NCBI GenBank assembly: GCA_022573485.1
Contig: JACZTW010000187.1
Span: 1 to 7,936 of the forward strand
DNA length: 7,936 nucleotides
Direction: 5' to 3'
DNA from: Planctomycetota bacterium
Lineage (GTDB): Bacteria; Planctomycetota; Phycisphaerae; UBA1845; CAIVHJ01
Part shown: positions 1 to 7,297 of the stretch, in pieces
Numbering within the stretch: position 1 is the stretch's first letter
Layout: each line of letters starts with the position of its first letter
Notes under the pieces: generated by a model
Databases searched by the model: none
Told to the model about the DNA's origin: nothing
The model's input: the letters and a program-made list of their open reading frames with translations, nothing else
Made by a program: the position numbers and the translations under genes

Positions 1-1724
1 GCTGTTTTGTCCATACTTGCGGTCACGACGCGCCGCCCGTCGGGACTAAACGAGGCGTCCAGCAGCCGAAGGGCGTGCTTCAAGGGCGGCGTGATAAGCA
101 CGCCGCCGGCAGCGTCCCACAGCCGAGCTGTGTTGGAACCAATAGTGACGATGCCGCGTTCGTCCGCGCTGGACGCGATAAATCTCTCTAGTTTAACGTG
201 ATCCAAGAACCGCATCCGCGTGAGTTTGGGACACCGCTTCAAGACGGCAGCAAGGCGAATGCGGTGCATCTCCTCCCGCTTTGGGTCGCCTTGGTCGAGC
301 TCGAGCGCCTCGGCAAACCAGACTAGCGACCCCATCAGATCGCCGTCATCCACCAGCCGCGCGCCGTTGCTGACGTACTGTCTTGAAAGAAATCGGCGTG
401 CCTTGTCCCGCTCCCTGGCAGCCTGTCGCCAGAAGCCAAGCGATACAACGAGACCAAAGGTGATGAGAAGGGCAAAACACCCGGCAATGGATACCAGGGC
501 ACGGTACCGCCTCAACGTTTTTCTGAGGACATACCATCCGCTGTCGCGGCGGGCATCGATGGGCTGACCGGTGAGGTAACTCTCGATATCTCGTGCCAGG
601 TCGCCGGCGCTCTGGTAACGGCGGTCGCGGTCCTTGGATAGCGACTTCATCACGATCGTCTGAACTTCGCCGTCGATCGGGCATTGCCCAGGGCGAAATC
701 GACCCGACGATTTACGCGACACGCCGGCGTCACTCTTCCAAGCGCGACTCGGAGGCGTCGGCTCGGTCTCGGCGATGTGCTTGACCACCTCATACATCTC
801 CCCCTTGACCGGGTAGGGATGCGTCCCCGTGAGTAGCTCGTAGAGGATCACGCCGAGGGAGTAGACGTCGCTGCGGGCATCAATCTCGTCCGGGTTGCCG
901 CGGGTCTGCTCCGGCGACATGTAGGGCAGCGTGCCCATTATTTGGCCGGTCACAGACACCAGTGTCTGCACCGGGCCGGAGACCATCTTGGCCAGTCCGA
1001 AGTCCAGCAGCCGCGGCTCGCTTTCCACGTCTACCAGAATGTTACTCGGCTTGAGATCGCGATGGATCACGCCCTCTTTGTGGGCATAGCTGATCGCATC
1101 GCATACTTTGCCAAACAGCGCCAGGGCTTCTTCCAGCGTCGCCTTGGCGTTGCGGACGTAATGGTTCAGCGGCTGGCCGCGGACGTAGTCCATCACGTAG
1201 TAGTGATGTCCGTCGAGCGTTTTGCCGGAGTGGAAGATGGGAATGATGTTGGGGTGCTTGAGCTGTGCCACCAGCTCGATTTCGCGCTCGAAACGTTTCT
1301 TTGCTGACTCCGAGGCGTATGGTCCTTCGAGCAGCACTTTAATGGCCACCTTCCGTTTGGTCGAGCGCTGCACCGCCTGATAGACCACGCCCTGCCCACC
1401 GCGCTGCAGTTCGCGAACAATGTCGTAGCCTTCGATTGCGATGGATAGCGGAGCGTGAGTGTCGCCAATTCCCTTGGTGGCGTCTGGCGAGACGCCGTCC
1501 TCGGCTTGCTTTTTCGGTCGGCGTGCGTGTTGACCCTCGTCCGGCGCAACATTCTCCAGGAAGCTGGGGTGTTCTTTGTCCTGGGCAAGCAATGCTTCGA
1601 CTTCCGCCCGCAGCTTGGAATCGCCTCCGCAAGCTCCATCGAGAAACGACGCCCGGGCTTCTGGCTTAAGCTCGCACGCGGCACGGAATAAGTCGGTGAT
1701 CTTCTTATGGCGTTCCGATGGCAT
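1..1724 (-). CDS. Membrane Ser/Thr protein kinase with C-terminal WD40 repeats (3' end outside window)
   Basis: The minus-strand frame is open from 1724 to the window edge (574 residues seen). A lead segment (about 1-60) resembles the helical stretch preceding kinase domains in planctomycete and acidobacterial kinases. The kinase domain spans about 100-384: glycine loop RGGQGVVY, catalytic Lys129 in VAIKVL, HRDLKPSN with Asp223, DFG at 241-243, and SPE at 270-272. All catalytic residues are present, so it should be active. A single hydrophobic helix lies at about 409-432, followed by a TPR-like linker and then WD40 repeats (ARLWD near 533-537, FSPDG near 560) that run out of the window. I infer a cytoplasmic kinase with a sensor or scaffold propeller across the membrane. 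The start at 1724 is chosen because GAGGA (1732-1736) lies 7 nt upstream; in-frame ATGs at 1751 and 1766 lack a Shine-Dalgarno, and 1766 lies ahead of the likely transcription start. The substrate is unknown. Confidence 0.93.
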   Translation of the reverse strand, partial: MPSERHKKITDLFRAACELKPEARASFLDGACGGDSKLRAEVEALLAQDKEHPSFLENVAPDEGQHARRPKKQAEDGVSPDATKGIGDTHAPLSIAIEGYDIVRELQRGGQGVVYQAVQRSTKRKVAIKVLLEGPYASESAKKRFEREIELVAQLKHPNIIPIFHSGKTLDGHHYYVMDYVRGQPLNHYVRNAKATLEEALALFGKVCDAISYAHKEGVIHRDLKPSNILVDVESEPRLLDFGLAKMVSGPVQTLVSVTGQIMGTLPYMSPEQTRGNPDEIDARSDVYSLGVILYELLTGTHPYPVKGEMYEVVKHIAETEPTPPSRAWKSDAGVSRKSSGRFRPGQCPIDGEVQTIVMKSLSKDRDRRYQSAGDLARDIESYLTGQPIDARRDSGWYVLRKTLRRYRALVSIAGCFALLITFGLVVSLGFWRQAARERDKARRFLSRQYVSNGARLVDDGDLMGSLVWFAEALELDQGDPKREEMHRIRLAAVLKRCPKLTRMRFLDHVKLERFIASSADERGIVTIGSNTARLWDAAGGVLITPPLKHALRLLDASFSPDGRRVVTASMDKT

Positions 1725-1767
1725 CGGTCTGTCCTCGGGCCCTTCGGCCATTGAGATAAGGACCATG

Positions 1768-1797
1768 ATTATACTGGCTGGTTGTGGGAGTGGCCAA
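1768..1797 (-). promoter_or_regulatory. Predicted sigma70-type promoter of the kinase gene
   Basis: On the minus strand a perfect -10 box TATAAT (1768-1773) follows an 18-nt spacer and a -35-like TTGGCC (1792-1797, 4 of 6 consensus bases). Transcription would begin near 1761, giving a leader of about 36 nt before the ATG at 1724. This agrees with the start chosen from the Shine-Dalgarno. It is a sequence match only. Confidence 0.5.
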
Positions 1798-1952
1798 CGG
1801 CGACATACGGTCGGTCCGGCGGAACGATACCGATGGCAGGCCCAACATCCGCGTCTCCTACCTGGCGGGCAGTTCGGGGGATGCAATACTTATTTCAGGT
1901 TCGGCTTGGTGCCGGACTTTGAGGTCGCGGCCGCGCGCGACTTCGCGTTCGA

Positions 1953-2552
1953 TTATTCTGTTGCAGGATTTGCAGCGCGGTGTACGAGCTCGCGCTCACG
2001 CTCCCCCAGTTTGAGTTGGAACGCTCGCGTTCGAGCTTCGGGCGTCATCTTGCGGATTGTGCGCTGGAGTATGCGGAGCGTTTTGGTGTCTTGCCAATCG
2101 TCGATGTAGTCCGACAGCTTGGTCTCCAAGAAGACGAGGCAGTCGGCGTCCTCAAGCACGCAGGCCTCCTTGTTTTCGGGCCAGTTCTTCTTGGTGATGA
2201 AATCTCTGATGCTCTGGATCTGCTCGGCTGGGTAGCCGGCGGCGTGGAGAATCGTTTCCGCCTCATCGGCATGAAATTGGGCCAGTGCATTACGCCATTG
2301 GTGGTATCCGACGGTGGTCATCGGATAGCGATCTCGCGGAATCATCCACCGCCGCAGCGTATGGGCGCGAGCGGCCAGCAGCAACTCTTCGGAGGGGTCC
2401 TCCGCTAGCTGCTCTACCCATTGGTAAACGCGTTGTGCGAAGAGCAGCTCGCGTGGCTGCGGGCGGCCATCAACCATTTCGGATCGCGGATCCTCTTGGT
2501 TGGCAGCGTCGATCTTCTTTATCGCCTCGGAGAATCGTTCGTCCCTTTGCAT
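1953..2552 (-). CDS. DUF4202-family protein
   Basis: This encodes 199 residues. The whole length matches what I know of DUF4202 proteins, conserved bacterial and plant proteins of unknown function. It opens with RFSEAIKKIDAANQEDP, then an ELLFAQRVYQW stretch, a central histidine/arginine-rich core (ARAHTLRRWMIPRDRYPM, then YHQWR), a helix with FHADEAE, and a conserved acidic LEDADCLVFLE segment near the middle of the C-terminal half. No signal peptide or membrane helix is visible, so it should be cytosolic. The His/Asp/Glu pattern could suit a metal-binding helical enzyme, but that is inference. The start is the ATG at 2552, because GGGAGG (2560-2565) sits 7 nt upstream; an in-frame TTG at 2567 falls across that ribosome-binding site. 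The gene is transcribed divergently from aceE and is 228 bp upstream of the kinase start on the same strand. The kinase has its own promoter, so the two need not form an operon. Confidence 0.85.
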   Translation of the reverse strand: MQRDERFSEAIKKIDAANQEDPRSEMVDGRPQPRELLFAQRVYQWVEQLAEDPSEELLLAARAHTLRRWMIPRDRYPMTTVGYHQWRNALAQFHADEAETILHAAGYPAEQIQSIRDFITKKNWPENKEACVLEDADCLVFLETKLSDYIDDWQDTKTLRILQRTIRKMTPEARTRAFQLKLGERERELVHRAANPATE

Positions 2553-2571
2553 GGCAAAACCTCCCAAAAAA

Positions 2572-2601
2572 CTGGCAAAAGAGGTTCAGTGCTAGTATAA
2601 C
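2572..2601 (+). promoter_or_regulatory. Predicted promoter of aceE
   Basis: TATAAC (2596-2601, 5 of 6) follows an 18-nt spacer and CTGGCA (2572-2577, 4 of 6 to TTGACA). The expected transcript starts near 2608, leaving a leader of about 43 nt to the ATG at 2651. No operator or riboswitch-like structure is visible in this leader. Confidence 0.4.
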
Positions 2602-2621
2602 TCTTCCAAGACAGCATGCAA
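2594..2621 (-). promoter_or_regulatory. Predicted promoter of the DUF4202 gene
   Basis: Read on the minus strand, TATACT (2594-2599, 5 of 6 to consensus) is preceded by a 16-nt spacer and TTGCAT (2616-2621, a weak -35). Transcription would start about 35 nt before the ATG at 2552. The -10 overlaps the plus-strand -10 of aceE, so the two polymerases could not bind at once. Confidence 0.4.
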
Positions 2622-2650
2622 TGTAACGCGCCGGAGCAACCGCGATCGCG

Positions 2651-5368
2651 ATGAAATCCCCACAACCGCACAACTCGGACATCGACCCTCAGGAAACGAC
2701 CGAATGGATCGACTCGTTCGACGCCGTCGTGCAGCGCACCGGACTGGCCCGAGCGCGCTTCTTGCTTCACAAGCTGGTGGATCGCGGCCATCATCACGGG
2801 GCGGTGATGCCGTTCACGGCCAACACGCCGTACATCAACACGATCCCGATCGATGAGCAGCCTGCGTTTCCCGGTGATCGCGAACTGGAGCGGAAGATCA
2901 AGAGCATTATCCGTTGGAACGCGATGGCATTGGTGGTGCGGGCCAATCGCGCGTCCGAGGGGATCGGCGGGCACATTTCGTCTTACGCCTCGGCTGCGAC
3001 GCTCTACGAAGTCGGTTTCAACCATTACTTCAAGGGCAGGAACGCCGAGGGAGGCGGGGATCATATTTATTTTCAGGGCCACGCCTCTCCGGGTGTCTAT
3101 GCTCGGGCATTCATGGAAGGACGCATCACCACGCAACAAATGCGCAACTTCCGGCGAGAGCTCCAGGTTGGCGGCGGATTGAGCTCGTATCCCCATCCTT
3201 GGTTGATGCCCGAGTTCTGGGAGTTTCCCACGGTCTCGATGGGCTTGGCGGCGATCAGCGCGATCTATCAGGCCCGGTTCAACCGCTACTTGCACGATCG
3301 CGGCCTTCGCGATACGAGCAAATCGAAGGTGTGGGCCTTCCTGGGCGACGGTGAGACGGACGAACCCGAAACGCTGGGCGCTCTCACGTTGGCCTCTCGG
3401 GAGAATCTGGACAACCTGATATTTGTAGTGAATTGCAACTTGCAGCGCCTGGACGGCCCGGTGCGGGGGAACGGCCACATTATCCAGGAACTCGAAGCCG
3501 CGTTCCGTGGCGCAGGTTGGCATGTCATTAAAGTCGTGTGGGGCAGCAGTTGGGATCCGCTGCTGGAGGCGGACGACAGCGGGCTGCTGGTGCAGCGCAT
3601 GGGTGAGGTCGTGGACGGCGAGTATCAGAAATACATCGTCGAGCACGGCGGGTATATCCGCGAGAACTTCTTCGGCGCTTATCCTGAGTTGACGAAGCTG
3701 GTTGAGTCCTATTCCGACGAGCGATTGTACAACTTGCGCCGCGGCGGACACGATCCGATCAAAGTGAACGCCGCCTATCACAAAGCGATGCTGAATGAAG
3801 GCGCCCCGACGGTGATTCTCGCCAAGACGGTAAAAGGGTATGGGCTGGGTGAAGCCGGCGAGGGACGAAATATCACCCACCAGCAAAAGAAGCTGAACGA
3901 GGATGAACTGCGCCAGTTTCGCGATCGATTCGATATTCCCATCACCGACGAGCAGTTGGCAGAAGCTCCGTTTTATAGACCTCGAGAGGACAGCGACGTC
4001 GTCCAATACATCCTCGATCGCAGAGAATCGCTGGGCGGGTTCGTACCCAGCCGCGTGGTCAAGATCGATCCTCTCGATGGCCCATCGAAGGAGATCTTCA
4101 AAGAATTCTTCAAGGGCAGCGGCGATCGCAAGGCTTCGACGACGATGGCCTTCGTCCGCCTGCTGGCGCGCTTGATGGACGACCCGCAAATAGGAAAGCT
4201 GATTGTCCCGATCGTCCCCGACGAGGCCCGTACGTTCGGGCTCGACGCGCTCTTTCGCAAGCATGGCATCTATGCCCACACCGGGCAGCTTTATGAACCG
4301 GTGGACTCTCATCTTCTGTTGCACTACCGCGAGGCCAAGGACGGCCAGATCCTCGAGGAGGGGATCACAGAGGCGGGCTCGATGGCCTCGTTCATGGCCG
4401 CGGGAAGCGCTTACGCTACACACGGAATCGACATGATCCCGTTCTTCATGTTCTATTCGATGTTTGGTTTCCAGCGCATTGGCGACAGCATCTGGGCTGC
4501 TGCGGACATGAGGTCGAAGGGTTTTCTACTCGGCTGCACCGCCGGGAGAACGACACTCGCCGGCGAGGGCCTGCAACACCAGGATGGCCACAGTCTGCTG
4601 CACGCTTCGACCGTGCCCAACTGCATTTCCTACGATCCTGCATTCGCACATGAAGTGGCCATCATCGTGCAAGACGGCATCAAGAGGATGTACGAAGATC
4701 GTGAAGATATTTTTTACTACATGACGCTGGAGAACGAACCGTACGTTCAGCCACCCAAACCTGAAGGCTGCGACGAGGGTGTGCTCAAAGGCCTCTATTT
4801 GTACAAAGCTGCCGAGAATTCCGACGGCCGACCCTCCGTCCATCTGTTTGGGAGCGGGGCGATCCTCAACGAAGTGTTGAAGGCCAACGAGCTGCTGGCA
4901 GGGGAGTTCGGAATTGCTTCGGACGTGTGGAGCGTTACGAGCTATACGGAGCTGCAACGTGATGCTGTTGCGGCAGATCGCTGGAGTTCCACGCATCCCG
5001 GCCAGACGCCGCGCACTCCTTATTTGCTGGAAATGGTCGGCGGTGACGACGATCCAATCATTGCCGCGTCGGATTATGTTCGCAACGTGCCGGACCAGAT
5101 TGCCTCTTGGCTTGGGGGCCGCTTGGTCAGCTTGGGCACCGACGGTTTCGGCCGGAGCGACACGCGCGAAGCCTTACGGGCCTACTTCGGCGTGGACGCC
5201 AAAGCGATTTCATTCGCAGTCGTGACCGCCCTCGCCCAACGTGGGCAACTCTCAGAGGACACGGTGCAGAAGAGCATGAAATTGTTGAGCAGAGATGCTG
5301 AGGATGGGCTTTCGTCAAGCAGCTCCGCCGCGCTGGCGCAAGATCGGATTCAAGTTTCTGAGCTGTAA
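2651..5368 (+). CDS. aceE: Pyruvate dehydrogenase E1 component, homodimeric type
   Basis: This is the thiamine-diphosphate enzyme that decarboxylates pyruvate and acetylates the lipoyl group of E2, feeding acetyl-CoA into central metabolism. It has 905 residues, against 887 in E. coli AceE, and is collinear. The diphosphate/Mg-binding motif is GDGETDEP at 232-239, with NCN at 261-263. KGYGLGEAGEG leads to His410, and LEEGITEAG carries Glu574. By memory of E. coli numbering, Asp233, Asn263, His410 and Glu574 correspond to Asp230, Asn260, His407 and Glu571, a constant offset of three, so the active site looks intact. The pyrimidine-binding half (DMIPFFMFYSMFGFQRIGD, then the GRTTLAGEGLQHQDGHS loop) is also conserved. 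The only in-frame start is the ATG at 2651, since TAA precedes it at 2624. GGAG at 2633-2636 is 14 nt away, a rather long spacing. No E2 (aceF) or E3 (lpd) gene is adjacent. The 3' end converges on the 93-residue gene with a 17-bp gap. Confidence 0.97.
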   Translation: MKSPQPHNSDIDPQETTEWIDSFDAVVQRTGLARARFLLHKLVDRGHHHGAVMPFTANTPYINTIPIDEQPAFPGDRELERKIKSIIRWNAMALVVRANRASEGIGGHISSYASAATLYEVGFNHYFKGRNAEGGGDHIYFQGHASPGVYARAFMEGRITTQQMRNFRRELQVGGGLSSYPHPWLMPEFWEFPTVSMGLAAISAIYQARFNRYLHDRGLRDTSKSKVWAFLGDGETDEPETLGALTLASRENLDNLIFVVNCNLQRLDGPVRGNGHIIQELEAAFRGAGWHVIKVVWGSSWDPLLEADDSGLLVQRMGEVVDGEYQKYIVEHGGYIRENFFGAYPELTKLVESYSDERLYNLRRGGHDPIKVNAAYHKAMLNEGAPTVILAKTVKGYGLGEAGEGRNITHQQKKLNEDELRQFRDRFDIPITDEQLAEAPFYRPREDSDVVQYILDRRESLGGFVPSRVVKIDPLDGPSKEIFKEFFKGSGDRKASTTMAFVRLLARLMDDPQIGKLIVPIVPDEARTFGLDALFRKHGIYAHTGQLYEPVDSHLLLHYREAKDGQILEEGITEAGSMASFMAAGSAYATHGIDMIPFFMFYSMFGFQRIGDSIWAAADMRSKGFLLGCTAGRTTLAGEGLQHQDGHSLLHASTVPNCISYDPAFAHEVAIIVQDGIKRMYEDREDIFYYMTLENEPYVQPPKPEGCDEGVLKGLYLYKAAENSDGRPSVHLFGSGAILNEVLKANELLAGEFGIASDVWSVTSYTELQRDAVAADRWSSTHPGQTPRTPYLLEMVGGDDDPIIAASDYVRNVPDQIASWLGGRLVSLGTDGFGRSDTREALRAYFGVDAKAISFAVVTALAQRGQLSEDTVQKSMKLLSRDAEDGLSSSSSAALAQDRIQVSEL

Positions 5369-5385
5369 GGACAGCGCTGCGGAAA

Positions 5386-5667
5386 TTACTCCCAGTCGGC
5401 GTAGATTTCGGCCCAGCCGCCGCCATCAGGATGGCGGACGAGCATATGAGCCACCTGCCCCGGGTGCCCCGTTTCTGAGGTGTGGTAGCGGGCGATCAGC
5501 TCCGCACCGTTGCGGATGGCCGACGAGATTTCCTCCTCCAGCACATCGAGCATCACGCCGCCGAAGATGCGCCCGTCATAACTGATGATGAGCCGGTCTT
5601 CCAGACGTTCGACGTGCTCGATCGTGAATTTCATGAAGTCTTCCGGGATGTCTTCAGTCGTACTCAT
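5386..5667 (-). CDS. Small acidic protein of unknown function, third gene of the rluA-TIR operon
   Basis: I do not recognise this 93-residue protein. It is acidic, has no cysteine and no membrane segment, and probably folds as a small alpha/beta domain: a strand (KFTIEHV), a strand pair (LIISYDG), a helix (MLDVLEEEISSAIRNG), then strands (ELIARYHTS, QVAHMLVR, GWAEIYADW). The C-terminus is Trp/Tyr-rich. The start is uncertain. ATG 5667 has only a distant AAGGA, 13 nt away inside the spacer. ATG 5634 (Met12, giving 82 residues) has GGAAG 5 nt upstream, and residues before Met12 look low-complexity. The gene lies 20 bp after the TIR stop on the same strand, so the two are very likely cotranscribed. 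This suggests, without proving, that it works with the TIR protein or is its regulator. Its stop is 17 bp from the convergent aceE stop. Confidence 0.75.
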   Translation of the reverse strand: MSTTEDIPEDFMKFTIEHVERLEDRLIISYDGRIFGGVMLDVLEEEISSAIRNGAELIARYHTSETGHPGQVAHMLVRHPDGGGWAEIYADWE

Positions 5668-5687
5668 CGCTCAGTCGATTTCCTTCG

Positions 5688-6131
5688 TCAGAAATCCCTC
5701 AGCCCGAAGTCATCCGAGGTGTGCTTGTCGGTCAAGGCCCACCGAACAGCCCGCTCGACCAAATCACGTTTGAACGCAACGAATATCGCTCCGCAATCGA
5801 CCATCGCCGGTGGATGCTTGTCGAACTCATGCAGCGTGACGCCAACCAACCCGTTCGGGTCGGGTTCGCTCTTGGAGGCTTCGAGTTCCCAGGCGATCCA
5901 GGGGTCACCGCACGTAGTTGCCGCAATCACGCACACCGTTACGTCCGCCTGCTCGATCTGCTGTCGCAAGCACACTTTGATCGGTTCAGCCTCACGGCTG
6001 TCCACCGCGATGCTGACGCGACGGTTATAGAAGTCCAGATCCTCGTTCGTCCAAGGCCAACTGTCCAGACGCTCGGCATACGCTTGTCGTTCCGGTTCGA
6101 AGCAAACGTATATGCTCAATGGTTCGGTCAT
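5688..6131 (-). CDS. TIR-like (ThsB-type, DUF1863/MTH538-like) domain protein
   Basis: This single-domain protein has 147 residues. Visible TIR-like elements are a first strand IYVCFEP (7-13) followed by a short helix (AYAERLDSW), an acidic second-strand region (DLDFYNRR, SIAVDS), a helix (IKVCLRQQIEQAD), the strand VTVCVIAATT (64-73), and the signature helix PWIAWELEASK (77-87), then GLVGVTL. The WIAWELE helix corresponds to the one carrying the catalytic Glu of NAD-consuming TIR proteins such as ThsB of Thoeris. Glu82 is the candidate, which is inference. By family knowledge such proteins use NAD+ to make a cyclic signal or to deplete NAD after phage attack. No ThsA-like sensor or other effector is encoded in this window. 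The start codon ATG (6129-6131) overlaps the upstream TGA as ATGA, and GGGGAG lies 3 nt upstream, so translation is probably coupled to the pseudouridine synthase gene. A purely cytosolic signalling role unrelated to phage remains possible. Confidence 0.82.
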   Translation of the reverse strand: MTEPLSIYVCFEPERQAYAERLDSWPWTNEDLDFYNRRVSIAVDSREAEPIKVCLRQQIEQADVTVCVIAATTCGDPWIAWELEASKSEPDPNGLVGVTLHEFDKHPPAMVDCGAIFVAFKRDLVERAVRWALTDKHTSDDFGLRDF

Positions 6132-7048
6132 CGGCTCCCCGCCAGGAATTTCTCCATCACCGCAGGCAGGGGTGATTCAAATGTCATTGCTTGGCCCGTG
6201 ACCGGGTGCTCGAAGCCGAGTGACTTGGCGTGCAGAGCGATTCGCTTGCGAATCCATCGTGGATGCATGGCCTGCTTAGTCTTGTAGCGAGGATCGCCTA
6301 GAACCGGATGCCCCGCGTCGGCAAAGTGAACGCGAATCTGGTTTCGCTTGCCGGTGTCCAAGGTCACTTCGACGAGCGTTGTGTCTGACATTCGACCCCG
6401 CACGCGATAATGAGTGATCGCCTCCTCCGTCTTTCGCGAGGGCCGGGTGGAGAAGCGCTCGAGGCTCTTGCCCGTAGCCAAATGCGAACGAAACGTTCCG
6501 TCGGCCCTGGACATCACGCCGGCGACGATCGCCGCGTACACGCGCTGCGGCTTTCGCCGTTTGAACTGCGCGATCAATCGATCGGCAATCGGTTTGTGCT
6601 TGCCGAAGACCAGCAAGCCGCTCACGTCTCGGTCCAGCCGATGGACGACCCAAGCCTCTCGTATTCGACGCGAATGGCTGAGGTAGATCGACACGCGTTC
6701 AACGAGCGTGTTGCTTTCGTTCTTGTCGGTTGGCACGGTCAATAGCCCGGCAGACTTGTTTACGACGATCAAATGGTCGTCCTCGAACGAAACGCTAAAT
6801 GTGCGATCGTCCTGGCGTTTCTTTTTCTCGTGATAGCGCTGCGTCGGATCATAGCGAATCGAAACGATGTCTCCGGCAGCGACGGGAGCGGCAATGGTTT
6901 CGCACGATCCGCCGTTGATCGAAACGCAGCCGTGATCGACCAGCCCGCGAACCTGGCTGCGCGAGGCCCCCAATCGCTGTCGGACCACGAGATCAACACG
7001 ACCGGCATTGCCCGCGTCGATCGTCGTCGAAAGTGTCGTCATCGCCAT
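6128..7048 (-). CDS. RluA-family rRNA pseudouridine synthase (S4-domain containing)
   Basis: It converts specific uridines of structured RNA, most likely 23S rRNA, to pseudouridine. The 306 residues start with an S4 RNA-binding domain (about 16-65; RVDLVVRQRLGASRSQVRGL). The catalytic RluA-type domain follows: an ILVVNK-like strand (DDHLIVVNKSAGLLTVP, about 90-106), the catalytic motif HRLDRDVSG with Asp139, a KPQRVYAAIVAG strand, and the C-terminal motif NQIRVHFADAGHPVLGDPRY. The length fits RluC/RluD-type enzymes, but the target uridines cannot be assigned here. The ATG at 7048 is preferred over the in-frame ATG at 7042 because CGGAG lies 11 nt upstream of the former, at a slightly long spacing. 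It is the first gene of a three-gene transcript. The upstream DNA up to the Cys-rich gene is filled by AT-rich repeats, and I see no convincing promoter, though each repeat gives a -10-like CTTTAAT on this strand. Confidence 0.93.
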   Translation of the reverse strand: MAMTTLSTTIDAGNAGRVDLVVRQRLGASRSQVRGLVDHGCVSINGGSCETIAAPVAAGDIVSIRYDPTQRYHEKKKRQDDRTFSVSFEDDHLIVVNKSAGLLTVPTDKNESNTLVERVSIYLSHSRRIREAWVVHRLDRDVSGLLVFGKHKPIADRLIAQFKRRKPQRVYAAIVAGVMSRADGTFRSHLATGKSLERFSTRPSRKTEEAITHYRVRGRMSDTTLVEVTLDTGKRNQIRVHFADAGHPVLGDPRYKTKQAMHPRWIRKRIALHAKSLGFEHPVTGQAMTFESPLPAVMEKFLAGSR

Positions 7049-7102
7049 CGAACAAGATACTCCGTTGCGAGTTCAAATAGTTTCTACCGACGCGAGTCGT
7101 GA

Positions 7103-7142
7103 GATTAAAGACTAAAAGGGTCGATTAAAGATTAAAGGGGTC
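7103..7142. repeat. Tandem pair of 20-bp units, degenerate relatives of the main repeat
   Basis: Unit 1 is GATTAAAGACTAAAAGGGTC (7103-7122) and unit 2 is GATTAAAGATTAAAGGGGTC (7123-7142). They are directly adjacent and match at 18 of 20 bases. Each contains the ATTAAAG start and the GGGTC end of the larger repeat, but lacks its AGGAATCTTTG half. They are probably partial duplications from the same element. Confidence 0.85.
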
Positions 7143-7147
7143 ATAGG

Positions 7148-7257
7148 ATTAAAGGGGTCAGGAATCTTTGTTGCAGTGTACGCCCGAGGGCGACGACTAT
7201 CGGAGTTCGTGATCACAAATGGGATTAGGCCCAACAAAGATTCCTGACCCCTTTAAT
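7148..7257. repeat. Perfect 26-bp inverted repeat enclosing 58 bp (REP/MITE-like)
   Basis: The left arm 7148-7173 begins ATTAAAGGGGTCAGG and ends AATCTTTGTTG. The right arm 7232-7257 is its exact reverse complement (CAACAAAGATT up to CCCCTTTAAT). The 58-nt spacer holds a small GC hairpin, CGCC-CGAG-GGCG at 7181-7192. The whole unit could be extruded or transcribed as a long stem with a structured loop. A GGGGTCAG-type core recalls motifs flanking Y1-family (IS200/IS605, RAYT) transposase genes, but no transposase is present. This identification is inference. Confidence 0.85.
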
Positions 7258-7297
7258 GCCTTTTCAACGTGTGCGGTCATCGCCAAAAAATTAAAAA

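Noticed and set aside
1193..1684. Minus-strand frame of 163 codons within the kinase region, and similar frames at 346-684 and 942-1307.
   Set aside because: They are out-of-frame shadows of the kinase, whose own frame holds all catalytic motifs without a break.
2519..4423. A long minus-strand open frame (634 codons) antisense to aceE and overlapping the start of the DUF4202 gene.
   Set aside because: It has no recognisable domain, lies wholly opposite conserved aceE codons for most of its length, and long antisense frames are expected in GC-rich coding DNA.
5369..5385. A terminator between the convergent aceE and the 93-residue gene.
   Set aside because: The 17-bp gap has no stem followed by a T-run, and neither does the neighbouring sequence.
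5688..6131. A complete Thoeris defence system.
   Set aside because: Only the TIR-like component is visible; no ThsA-type NAD-sensing effector is encoded in the window, so the full system cannot be claimed.
5721..6287. Plus-strand frame of 188 codons over the TIR gene and the end of the pseudouridine synthase gene.
   Set aside because: The minus-strand frames carry recognisable domains; this one does not.
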